NCBI GenBank assembly: GCA_031292235.1
Contig: JARLHM010000233.1
Span: 1-39,397 of the forward strand
Direction of reading: 5' to 3'
Origin: Syntrophaceae bacterium
GTDB lineage: Bacteria > Desulfobacterota > Desulfomonilia > Desulfomonilales > Desulfomonilaceae
Length of the DNA: 39,397 bases
The position numbers were made by a program, and so were the translations under genes. Numbering within the stretch: position 1 is the first letter of the stretch; each line of letters begins with the position of its first letter. The notes under the pieces are model-generated. The model searched no databases and was not told where the DNA came from. It saw nothing but the letters and a program-made list of their open reading frames with translations. Positions 8,264 to 15,691 of the stretch are shown piece after piece.

Positions 8264-9073
8264 GTGAAACTCGAGGCTAAAGTAGCCGTGGTCACAGGGG
8301 GAGCCAGAGGTAACGGATTGGCCACGGCAAAACTCCTGGCCGCTGAAGGGGCCGACCTTGTAATCGCGGATATCTGCGAAGATATGCCCACGATCCCATA
8401 TTGCATGTCCACGTTGAAAACAATGGAAGAAGCCGTTGAGACCATAAAGTCAACAGGACGAAATGCAATCGGCGTGAAATGCGACGTGAGGAAAACTTCT
8501 GATGTCGAGGGTATGGTAAAACAGGCCCTGGACAGGTTTGGCAAGGTCGATATCCTTGTGAATAACGCCGGCAACTCATCGATGATGGCTGTCGCCGACA
8601 TGAGTGAACAGGAGTGGGACGAGGTGCTTGATACTCACCTCAAAGGAACGTTTCTCTGCTGTAAGTATGTTGTCCCTCACATGATAAACCAGCATAGCGG
8701 CAAAGTGATCAACATATCATCGGTAGGTGGCATGCGAGGCTTTGGACTTGGAGCCCATTATTGCGCCGCCAAGCACGGTATCATAGGGTTTTCCAAATCC
8801 TTGGCGATGGAGGTGGCTGATCACAACGTGAATGTAAATGTGGTATGTCCCGGCACCGTTTGGACTCCTATGATGCAAGGGATCGCCGCATTTTTCGGCC
8901 TTGAGGATGAAGAAGCCAAAGAGCAGTTTTTGGCTGGTCATCTGTTCAAAGACCGTGAAATAACTCCTGAGGACATTGGAAGGGCAGTGTTGTGGCTGGC
9001 TACCGAAGACACGAGATGTATAACCGGCCAATGTGTAGTTGTTGACGCCGGTTGGACATGTAGGGCCCCATAG
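8264..9073 (+). CDS. Mycofactocin-coupled short-chain dehydrogenase/reductase
   Basis: The 269-aa protein is a classical SDR: TGGARGNG nucleotide-binding motif near residue 11, NNAG near 102, catalytic Ser in ISSVGG, and Tyr/Lys in YCAAKHG. Between the second beta strand (VIADICED) and the usual CDV segment it carries an extra stretch of about 30 residues (TIPYCMSTLKTMEEAVETIK). This insertion is the hallmark of the mycofactocin-coupled SDR family, whose tightly bound NAD is recycled by mycofactocin rather than exchanged. The start is GTG 8264 with AAGGAG seven bases upstream. It precedes mftA by 119 bases on the same strand, which strongly supports the assignment. The substrate is unknown, presumably a secondary or cyclic alcohol. 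Confidence 0.9.
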   Translation: MKLEAKVAVVTGGARGNGLATAKLLAAEGADLVIADICEDMPTIPYCMSTLKTMEEAVETIKSTGRNAIGVKCDVRKTSDVEGMVKQALDRFGKVDILVNNAGNSSMMAVADMSEQEWDEVLDTHLKGTFLCCKYVVPHMINQHSGKVINISSVGGMRGFGLGAHYCAAKHGIIGFSKSLAMEVADHNVNVNVVCPGTVWTPMMQGIAAFFGLEDEEAKEQFLAGHLFKDREITPEDIGRAVLWLATEDTRCITGQCVVVDAGWTCRAP

Positions 9074-9111
9074 GAGCGGTACGACAACGCAAACCAAATT
9101 GTAGCAAAACC

Positions 9112-9121
9112 ATTACGTAAT
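9112..9121 (+). promoter_or_regulatory. Perfect 10-base palindrome upstream of mftA
   Basis: ATTACGTAAT lies about 70 bases before mftA in the 119-base gap after the SDR and is followed by a T-run. It could be an operator half of a regulator site or a chance palindrome; no TetR-type MftR is encoded in the window. Confidence 0.25.
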
Positions 9122-9192
9122 TTTTTGCTTCGTGAAGTTGGACGCATGGCTTGCGTTGCAAAGGCAAAACGCACATGAAGGAGAATTTTGAG

Positions 9193-9324
9193 ATGGAAAA
9201 AGAAATAGTGAGACATGACCTTGAAGCGGAAGTATCCCAGTTGGGATGCGTGGAAGTCCCAGAGATATTGGAAGAGATTACCATTGAAGAAATGGCGGTA
9301 GATGGGATCTGCGGCATCTATTAG
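9193..9324 (+). CDS. mftA: Mycofactocin precursor peptide MftA (variant, ends Ile-Tyr)
   Basis: This 43-aa ORF is too short for the supplied track. It has AAGGAG nine bases before ATG 9193; an in-frame ATG at 9175 is less likely because it would place the ribosome site inside the gene. The peptide is acidic, with an EVPEILEEITIEEM leader and the C-terminal core VDGICGIY. Known MftA peptides have a Glu-rich leader and end in a DGMCGVY-type core, whose last two residues, Val-Tyr, are decarboxylated and crosslinked by MftC to become the cofactor. Here the penultimate residue is Ile and the Met is also Ile. The position directly before mftB, mftC and mftF and after a mycofactocin-type SDR makes the assignment firm. 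Confidence 0.92.
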   Translation: MEKEIVRHDLEAEVSQLGCVEVPEILEEITIEEMAVDGICGIY

Positions 9325-9339
9325 ATTTCTGACAAACGC

Positions 9340-9367
9340 CGGTTCCTGAATATCGCTTCAGGAACCG
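9340..9367 (+). promoter_or_regulatory. Strong stem-loop between mftA and mftB
   Basis: A perfect 11-bp stem CGGTTCCTGAA / TTCAGGAACCG with a 6-base loop (TATCGC) lies 15 bases after the mftA stop. No T-run follows, so it is probably not a full terminator. It could stabilise or partly terminate the mRNA so that precursor peptide is made in excess over the enzymes. Confidence 0.65.
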
Positions 9368-9387
9368 AAATCCATGGGGTGTTCGCA

Positions 9388-9666
9388 ATGGTTTCGCAAT
9401 CATATATTTTGGCCTCTGGAGTTAATGTACGCCTGGAGAAGTTTGGACTCCTCTTTTATGACTACCGTGGACCACGATTGTATTTTCTGCCATCCAGGGA
9501 TTGGGTCCCGGCAGAGTTCTTTGATGGAAGAAAGAGTGCGGGTGAATTAGTCGAAACGCTATACACCAGGCACGGTTGGTCGAGGGACCTGATTAGTGAG
9601 CAGATTGGCAGAATTCTGCGGATGCTCGAGGTGAGGGGGCTAATCCATGAGCAATCGGTATGTTGA
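9388..9666 (+). CDS. mftB: Mycofactocin precursor-binding chaperone MftB (PqqD-like)
   Basis: From ATG 9388 (GGGG eight bases upstream; a GTG at 9379 is possible) the product is 92 aa. It is a small winged-helix RiPP-recognition protein of the PqqD type, which presents the precursor peptide to the radical SAM enzyme. The segment GVNVRLEKFGLLFYDYRG followed by LYFLPSRDW is the typical MftB start, and the C-terminal helix (QIGRILRMLEVRGLI) ends as in the family. It overlaps the start of mftC by 20 bases, indicating translational coupling. The length fits the family. Confidence 0.88.
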   Translation: MVSQSYILASGVNVRLEKFGLLFYDYRGPRLYFLPSRDWVPAEFFDGRKSAGELVETLYTRHGWSRDLISEQIGRILRMLEVRGLIHEQSVC

Positions 9667-10681
9667 AATGGGGCTTATGGCCCCTGTTAATGTGACATGG
9701 GAGGTCACATATTCCTGCAATCTCTCATGCGTTCATTGCCTTTCCGATTCTGGACCCAAAAGAAACGGTGAACTTACCACCCAACAATGTCGTCAAGTCA
9801 TAGATGAGATGGCAAAGAACCGGGTTTTCCAGTTCAGCATAGGTGGTGGAGAGCCTTTCTCCAGGCCTGATTTCCTCGATCTGATGGAATATGCTAATGA
9901 GAAGGGAATTGTAACCTGTATAAGCACCAATGGGACACTCATCAACGACGAAGTCGCCAAACGTCTGGACAGGAATCTAGTTTATATCCAGGTCAGTCTT
10001 GACGGCGCCACCCCGGAATCTAACGACGCCATCCGTGGTTCAGGGAGTTTCCACCGCGCTGTTCACGCCCTGGAATGCCTTGCCAAGAGAGAAATCGAAG
10101 TTAGCATAAATACCGTGCTCACAAGACTCAGCTTTTCCGGGCTGGATGACCTGGCATCGCTGGCAAGATCTTTAGGCGCCAAATTTAGGGTTTCGAGATT
10201 CAGACCCTCGGGCCGAGGTAAAAAGTCTTGGCGGGACCTCAATGTTTCCAAAAGCCAGATGCTTGAATTCTCGAATTGGCTTAGCGACCACAAGAACGTG
10301 TCTACGGGTGATTCATTCTTCTCGGTTACTCAAGAAGACCGAAAATCACTTGGTCTAAACATGTGTGGGGCTTGCAAGATGACCTGCTGTGTGTCCCCTA
10401 AAGGAGAAATATATCCCTGCGCATTCCTGCAGGAAAATGAATTCCTCGCCGGAAGGCTACCGGAAGAGGCTTTTGCTCCGATATGGAAAAATTCACCGGT
10501 TTTTGAATCATTTCGGGAGCTGGAAATTAAGTCATGTGAAAGTTGTGACAGATTTGACATGTGTCATGGTGGCTGCCCAGCAATAGCATATCACACACAA
10601 AAAAGGTTGGGGGTTCCTGACCCTGGTTGCCTCGTCAACTGTGTCTCGTTAAGATCTATCGGTTTAGCGGCAGGGACATGA
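9647..10681 (+). CDS. mftC: Mycofactocin radical SAM maturase MftC
   Basis: This 344-aa radical SAM/SPASM enzyme carries the SAM-cluster motif CNLSCVHC near residue 24, the GGGEP motif at about 65, and a C-terminal SPASM region with cysteines in CGACKMTCCVSPKG, YPCAF and CESCDRFDMCHGGC. In characterised systems MftC decarboxylates the C-terminal Tyr of MftA and then forms a carbon-carbon bond to the penultimate side chain, using the auxiliary 4Fe-4S clusters. It lies between mftB (20-base overlap) and mftF (ATGA overlap). The predicted substrate here ends in Ile-Tyr, so the active site would have to accept a larger beta-branched residue. Related SPASM maturases exist, but gene order makes MftC the best call. 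Confidence 0.92.
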   Translation: MSNRYVEMGLMAPVNVTWEVTYSCNLSCVHCLSDSGPKRNGELTTQQCRQVIDEMAKNRVFQFSIGGGEPFSRPDFLDLMEYANEKGIVTCISTNGTLINDEVAKRLDRNLVYIQVSLDGATPESNDAIRGSGSFHRAVHALECLAKREIEVSINTVLTRLSFSGLDDLASLARSLGAKFRVSRFRPSGRGKKSWRDLNVSKSQMLEFSNWLSDHKNVSTGDSFFSVTQEDRKSLGLNMCGACKMTCCVSPKGEIYPCAFLQENEFLAGRLPEEAFAPIWKNSPVFESFRELEIKSCESCDRFDMCHGGCPAIAYHTQKRLGVPDPGCLVNCVSLRSIGLAAGT

Positions 10682-12198
10682 CAAGGCCAGACATGAGGGG
10701 ACTTTACTGTCTAGCCTCGGGAATTCGTCTGATTCCGCAAAACGGGTATGGAGTCATCCTCAAGGATGATCCTTTTCGGGCTTTTCGAGTGAACCTCGGA
10801 GCGCTTCGCCTCCTCGAAAAGTGTAGAGCCGGCTTCTCCCCTGAAAGCGAAGCTCAATCCTGGAGTCCCGATTCTATAAAGGCGGCGCTAGCTGTTTTCG
10901 ACCGGTTTGTTGAAACCGGAGTTTTGGAATGGAAGCCTTCGGAAAGCGGCGTATTACCTTTCGTCAGCATTGTTATCCCGGTTTATAATAGAGCTGATGA
11001 TATTCGTTCATGCCTCGAGTCGTTGTTGGCGCTCGATTATCCAACCTCGCAATTTGAAATTATTGTAGTTGACGACAAATCCAGTGACAAAACCGCTAAC
11101 GTTGTCAAAAGCTATGGGGTCAAACTCATAGTTCAACTCAAAAATCTGGGGCAGTCGGCGGCAAGAAACGCAGGTGTCCTCGCCTCAAAAGGAGAAATTA
11201 TAGCCTTTATCGACAGTGACTGTATAGCGGGACCCTGCTGGTTGAGTGAACTGGTTCCATATTTTGAGGATCCACGTAACGCACTTGTTGGAGGCTACGT
11301 AGATTCATACTACAGGGAAACCTGGCTGGACAGATATGAAGAGGCGAACTCGCCGTTGAATATGGGCCAGAAATTCATAATGGGATTTGGACCTCAATCA
11401 GATTTCTATGTCCCTACATGTAACATGCTGGTCAGAAGAGGCGCCTATCTCAAGGTCCGGGGACTTGACGAGACAATGCGCGTTGGAGAGGACGTCGACC
11501 TTTGTTGGAGACTCAAGGAAAATGGATTTCGTCTAGTATATGTTCCAAAAGGCAGGATTGAGCACAAGCATAGAAATCGTTTTCTCGAAACTTTTGGGCG
11601 GCGTTTCGACTATGGTGCCTCTGAACCGGTCCTTTACAGCAAGCATAAGGATGTTGAAAAACGTTTTCCGTGGCAACCGGCTTGCATGGCCCTCCTTTTT
11701 ACATGCCTTTTCGGGTTGCTTTGGAGAAATATTATAGCGTTACCTTTGGCGACAGCAATTCTTGTTGCGGATTCCTTTTTAAAAAAAGCCAGGTACGAAA
11801 AACAGATCGGTATGCCGCTGCCATTTAAATACATTTTGAAAGCTACTGCTGAAAAGCACTTTAATCTTATATTTTATCTGACTCATCATGTGATTCGATA
11901 TTATCTTCTATTAATAACTGTGGTGGTTGTGATGTGTCCGTCTCTATTGCCCGCCGCCGTAACCGCCATTGTGTTTACTTCGCTGGTGGAGTTCATCCGC
12001 AAGAAACCCAGACTACTCTTTCCCGTATTCTTTTTCTATTTCGTAATTGAGCAGGCTTACTATCAAACCGGTGTTTTCGTTGGCTGCCTGAAGCGGAAGA
12101 GTTTCAGGCCATATAAATTGAATTTTATGCGGACACGTAAGGTGACAACTTTGGCTGGAAGTAGTTCCAGGACCGGCTCACTTTACGAAAAGGCGTGA
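10678..12198 (+). CDS. mftF: Mycofactocin glycosyltransferase MftF
   Basis: The start at 10678 overlaps the mftC stop as ATGA; the longer track ORF from 10627 lies inside mftC. The 506-aa product begins with the mycofactocin-type N-terminal domain (GIRLIPQNGYGVIL), then a GT2 glycosyltransferase core (SIVIPVYNRADDIRSCLESL, then VVDDKSSDKT, the DSD metal motif at FIDSDC, and GEDVDLCWRL). Several hydrophobic segments near the C-terminus (MALLFTCLFGLLW and LLITVVVVMCPSLL) suggest membrane association. In mycobacteria MftF adds an oligoglucose chain to the cofactor. Presence of MftF indicates a glycosylated mycofactocin even in this presumably anaerobic host. Confidence 0.9.
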   Translation: MTRPDMRGLYCLASGIRLIPQNGYGVILKDDPFRAFRVNLGALRLLEKCRAGFSPESEAQSWSPDSIKAALAVFDRFVETGVLEWKPSESGVLPFVSIVIPVYNRADDIRSCLESLLALDYPTSQFEIIVVDDKSSDKTANVVKSYGVKLIVQLKNLGQSAARNAGVLASKGEIIAFIDSDCIAGPCWLSELVPYFEDPRNALVGGYVDSYYRETWLDRYEEANSPLNMGQKFIMGFGPQSDFYVPTCNMLVRRGAYLKVRGLDETMRVGEDVDLCWRLKENGFRLVYVPKGRIEHKHRNRFLETFGRRFDYGASEPVLYSKHKDVEKRFPWQPACMALLFTCLFGLLWRNIIALPLATAILVADSFLKKARYEKQIGMPLPFKYILKATAEKHFNLIFYLTHHVIRYYLLLITVVVVMCPSLLPAAVTAIVFTSLVEFIRKKPRLLFPVFFFYFVIEQAYYQTGVFVGCLKRKSFRPYKLNFMRTRKVTTLAGSSSRTGSLYEKA

Positions 12199-12309
12199 TA
12201 AATGTTCACCCGGCGCCATGATGAAAATTTAGGCGATTCTAATATTTTGAGCATGGCCTAGTTCCATTTTAGAACTCTCAGGTAAGTTCAGGAATCAAGG
12301 AAGTGAATC

Positions 12310-13128
12310 ATGGATGGAAATCTCTTGAAAAGCCTACTCGAAAATGTTCAAAACGGTAGCGTGGACTTGGATTCGGCAATGAAGCTGTTGAGGAAGTTGC
12401 CATTTGACGATCTGGGGTACGCCAAGGTTGATTATCACCGTTGCGTCCGCCAGGGAGTTCCGGAGGTAATATTTTGTCAGGGAAAGACTATTGCCCAGAT
12501 TCAGGGCATAGCCACACGCCTGGCCCAAAATTTTTGTAATGTTCTGGCGTCAAGGGCTGATTCGGAAGTTTTCAGGGCAATCAAAGAAGTTGTAAGCTCA
12601 TGCCATTATAACGAGTTGGCAAGGATGGTTGTGATTAATCCTAAAGAGGTAGAGAAGATCGGTAACATAGCTATTGTAAGCGCCGGAACTTCGGATATCC
12701 CCGTTGCGGAGGAATCCGCCATTACCGCAGAAACTCTTGGTAACAGAGTCAACAGAATTTACGACGTTGGGGTAGCTGGAATTCACCGTCTCCTGAACTG
12801 CTGCGAGGACCTTTTTGAAGCCAATGTCGTAGTTGTTGTCGCCGGCATGGAAGGCGCCCTCGCCAGCGTTGTAGGTGGCCTCGTTGCCAGTCCAGTGATC
12901 GCTGTTCCCACTAGCGTAGGCTACGGAGCAAGTTTTGGGGGTGTGGCTGCTCTGTTGAGCATGCTAAACTGTTGCGCTTCAGGAGTGTCTGTGGTCAACA
13001 TAGATAATGGTTTTGGCGCAGGTTTCCAGGCTGGCCTGATCAATAAACTGGCTGTCAAGCGCGATGAAAATGAATCCGTGCACAAGCCTGTAAGTAGCGG
13101 GTGCGGACTTCATTTGGCCAAAATGTGA
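12310..13128 (+). CDS. larB: Nickel pincer cofactor biosynthesis protein LarB
   Basis: The 272-aa protein resembles LarB, the PurE-like carboxylase that converts nicotinic acid adenine dinucleotide into pyridinium-3,5-biscarboxylate mononucleotide, the first step of nickel-pincer nucleotide synthesis. The diagnostic segments are VDYHRCVRQGVPEVIFCQGK at the start of the catalytic region, NIAIVSAGTSDIPVAEES, YDVGVAGIHRLL, and VVAGMEGALASVVGGLVASP followed by PTSVGYGASFGG. The length is as expected. It is 111 bases downstream of mftF and 46 bases upstream of larC on the same strand, so it may share the mycofactocin transcript. No LarA racemase or LarE sulphur-inserting protein is in the window. 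Confidence 0.93.
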   Translation: MDGNLLKSLLENVQNGSVDLDSAMKLLRKLPFDDLGYAKVDYHRCVRQGVPEVIFCQGKTIAQIQGIATRLAQNFCNVLASRADSEVFRAIKEVVSSCHYNELARMVVINPKEVEKIGNIAIVSAGTSDIPVAEESAITAETLGNRVNRIYDVGVAGIHRLLNCCEDLFEANVVVVVAGMEGALASVVGGLVASPVIAVPTSVGYGASFGGVAALLSMLNCCASGVSVVNIDNGFGAGFQAGLINKLAVKRDENESVHKPVSSGCGLHLAKM

Positions 13129-13174
13129 CGTTGGCTGTCGTGTCCAAACCACCAATTCTAGAAAGGATGGCATC

Positions 13175-14374
13175 ATGAAGGTCGCCTATTTTGATTGTTT
13201 CTCCGGCGCAAGCGGGGACATGATAATTGGGTCGCTTTTGGACGCAGGGCTTCCATTGGAACTTCTCAGAAGTGAACTTTCGAAACTGTCTCTTTCCCAC
13301 TATGAAATCGGAGTTAGAAAGGCAATAAAAAGAGGCCTAGCGGGAAGTCAGGTGATCATAAATATTGACGAAAGACACCATCATGACCATCATAGGCATC
13401 TGTATGATATAATTAGCATTGTTAAAAACAGTGACCTAGCCGAATCAGCTAAGGAGCAAGTCATCAAGATATTCTCCCGATTGGCTGAAGCGGAGGCCAA
13501 GGTTCACCAAACAACGGTGGACAAGATACACTTTCACGAAGTGGGCGCCATGGACGCCATAATTGACGTTACGGGGGCAGTCATAGGTCTTGAGGCGCTT
13601 GGCATAGAAAGGGTGTACTGTTCTCCTCTACATCTTGGCTCTGGGACCATAGAATGCGCCCATGGCGTCTTACCCGTTCCGGCCCCTGCTACGGCTGAAC
13701 TGATAAAAGGCAAACCGGTTTATTCGACGGGGGTTAAAGGCGAGCTACTAACCCCCACAGGAGCCGCCATCCTAACTACCCTCGCTTACGAGTTCGGGCC
13801 CATGCCAGCCATAATTCCCCAAAAGTTGGGATATGGGGCCGGCACGTCCGACCCCCCGATTCCCAACCTGCTGAGAGTGATTATTGGAGACTTGACTGAC
13901 GGTTTTGGAGACTATGAATTTGAGAGAGTCGCTGTGCTAGAAACAAATATTGATGATATGAATCCCCAGATCTACGACTACCTAATTCAGAAAATGTTAA
14001 AAGAGGGAGCGCTGGACGTGTTTCTAGCGCCGATTCAAATGAAAAAAAACCGTCCTGGCACAATGATGACTGTGATTTGTCAATTAGGCAAGTTGGAGGA
14101 ATTTTCCAATCTTATTCTACGTGAAACCACAACATTGGGGCTTCGATGGAGAATTGACAATCGGATCAAGGCCTTGAGATCATTTGAAGATATCAAAACA
14201 AACTATGGTCCGGTGACTGTTAAGATCGCGAAAGTGGGCGGCAAGATAACAAATTACTCAGTCGAGTACGACGACTGCAAGCGCTTGGCAATAGAAAACC
14301 AAGTTCCACTCAAGGAAGTTATGGATCACGCTAAGATTCAGGCTGCTAAGATCCTGAATACAAAACATGAATGA
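13175..14374 (+). CDS. larC: Nickel insertion protein LarC
   Basis: A single uninterrupted 399-aa ORF covers both LarC domains; in some lactobacilli these are joined by a programmed frameshift. The N-terminus YFDCFSGASGDMIIGSLLDAG is typical, followed by a His-rich nickel-binding stretch (ERHHHDHHRHLYD, about residues 67-79), IHFHEVGAMDAIIDVTGA, and the C-terminal domain (LETNIDDMNPQIYDYLIQKM). LarC uses CTP to insert nickel into the dithio-pyridinium precursor, giving the SCS pincer cofactor used by lactate racemase and related enzymes. It directly follows larB. The nickel-dependent client enzyme is not visible here and may be encoded elsewhere. Confidence 0.94.
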   Translation: MKVAYFDCFSGASGDMIIGSLLDAGLPLELLRSELSKLSLSHYEIGVRKAIKRGLAGSQVIINIDERHHHDHHRHLYDIISIVKNSDLAESAKEQVIKIFSRLAEAEAKVHQTTVDKIHFHEVGAMDAIIDVTGAVIGLEALGIERVYCSPLHLGSGTIECAHGVLPVPAPATAELIKGKPVYSTGVKGELLTPTGAAILTTLAYEFGPMPAIIPQKLGYGAGTSDPPIPNLLRVIIGDLTDGFGDYEFERVAVLETNIDDMNPQIYDYLIQKMLKEGALDVFLAPIQMKKNRPGTMMTVICQLGKLEEFSNLILRETTTLGLRWRIDNRIKALRSFEDIKTNYGPVTVKIAKVGGKITNYSVEYDDCKRLAIENQVPLKEVMDHAKIQAAKILNTKHE

Positions 14375-14528
14375 GATGATGTGATAATTTAAGTTCCCAT
14401 TTTTGTTTGTTCGTAGCGTCTAGTTATAAATCCCGTGTTCGCACACAATGGGATGTCTATCTTTTTTGGGTTTTGAAATAGCGTCTGATCTCTGTATAGC
14501 TCAAAACCCTGATTTTACGGTGTACCTG

Positions 14529-15689
14529 ATGTTCAAAGCCGCGACTGTAAGCACCGGCGCCACATTTTCCAGAAAATTGGGAAGGGAGCTAGGTGAATCC
14601 CTGATCCAAGAATTGGGCTCCGCTCCGATAGCCTGTTGGCTCTTTTGCTCTGTAAAAAGTGGCATGAGCGATCTGCTTCGAGGCATATGTGAGGCTGTTG
14701 GATCTAGCGCATTAGTCGGTTGCACTACTGATGGAGAAATTTCGTCCGAGGGATACAGCGTAGGTTCCGCCGTGTTAGGTGGGATAGTCTCAGACAAAAT
14801 CCAAGCTCAAGTGGTTTCTGTACAGGGCCTTGGTGAAGCTTCCGAGAAATCGGGGATAGAACTCGCTCGGCTTTTTGACCCCTATGTTCGCCACGTGCAG
14901 ATTTTCACGGATGGCCTCACGGAAAACGGCTGCGCAATTTTGCGAGGTCTCAGGTCTGAACTGGGAGACGAAGTCCCGATTTCAGGCGGCGCAGCCGGGG
15001 ACGGTGGAAAATTCCGGCAGACGTTCCAGTTTATTGGGCCTAAAGTCCTCTCTGACGCAATTGTCGGAATAGGATTCAGTGGGGAATTCAAGCTGGGGGC
15101 AGGTGTCAGGAGCGGGTGGTCCGCCATTGGTACGGCCAAGAAGGTAACCAGGGCTACCGGTAACGTGGTGTACGAACTCAATGGCCAGCCCGCTCTTGAA
15201 GTTTATGAACGCTTTCTCGGAAGGCATGCCGCCGATCTTCCTTCAGTTGGAGTAGAGTACCCTTTCGGTTTTCTAGACGCTACCGGTGAATGCGGAGATG
15301 TAGACCAGTACATCCTTCGGGCAACGATGTCCGTAAATCGTGACCAGGGATCCATAGTCTTTGCCGGCGAGATTCCTGAAGGGACTACTGTTCGTCTTAC
15401 TTGTGGTGACTATGGGTCAATCATTGAAGCGGCAGAGGAGGCTGCGACTCAAGCCCTTAAAGAACTTGGAACAGGTTCGCCATCTATGATCTTCTTTTAC
15501 TCTTGCATGGCGCGCAAGATCGTTCTCGGTAGACGTACCCATGAGGAAGTAGATCGGATTCGATCCGTATTCGGCCCCAAAGTCCCAATGATCGGGTTTT
15601 ATTCATACGGAGAATACTGTAGGCAGAGATGTGGCGGGCCCAGTCTTTTCCACAACGAAACGGCCACCGTTACAGTTATCGGGAACTGA
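14529..15689 (+). CDS. FIST domain sensory protein
   Basis: From ATG 14529 the product is 386 aa; the track start at 14448 adds about 27 residues not typical of the family, and neither start has a clear ribosome site. It shows the FIST N domain (about residues 20-210: VGCTTDGEISSEGYSVGSAVLGG, FTDGL..NGCAILRGL, SGGAAGDGG) and the FIST C domain (about 220-380: ending IGFYSYGEYCR). FIST proteins are thought to bind small ligands such as amino acids and feed partner signalling proteins. It ends two bases before the start of the PAS/histidine kinase gene, so the two are translationally linked and probably form one signalling unit. Confidence 0.88.
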   Translation: MFKAATVSTGATFSRKLGRELGESLIQELGSAPIACWLFCSVKSGMSDLLRGICEAVGSSALVGCTTDGEISSEGYSVGSAVLGGIVSDKIQAQVVSVQGLGEASEKSGIELARLFDPYVRHVQIFTDGLTENGCAILRGLRSELGDEVPISGGAAGDGGKFRQTFQFIGPKVLSDAIVGIGFSGEFKLGAGVRSGWSAIGTAKKVTRATGNVVYELNGQPALEVYERFLGRHAADLPSVGVEYPFGFLDATGECGDVDQYILRATMSVNRDQGSIVFAGEIPEGTTVRLTCGDYGSIIEAAEEAATQALKELGTGSPSMIFFYSCMARKIVLGRRTHEEVDRIRSVFGPKVPMIGFYSYGEYCRQRCGGPSLFHNETATVTVIGN

Positions 15690-15691
15690 CC

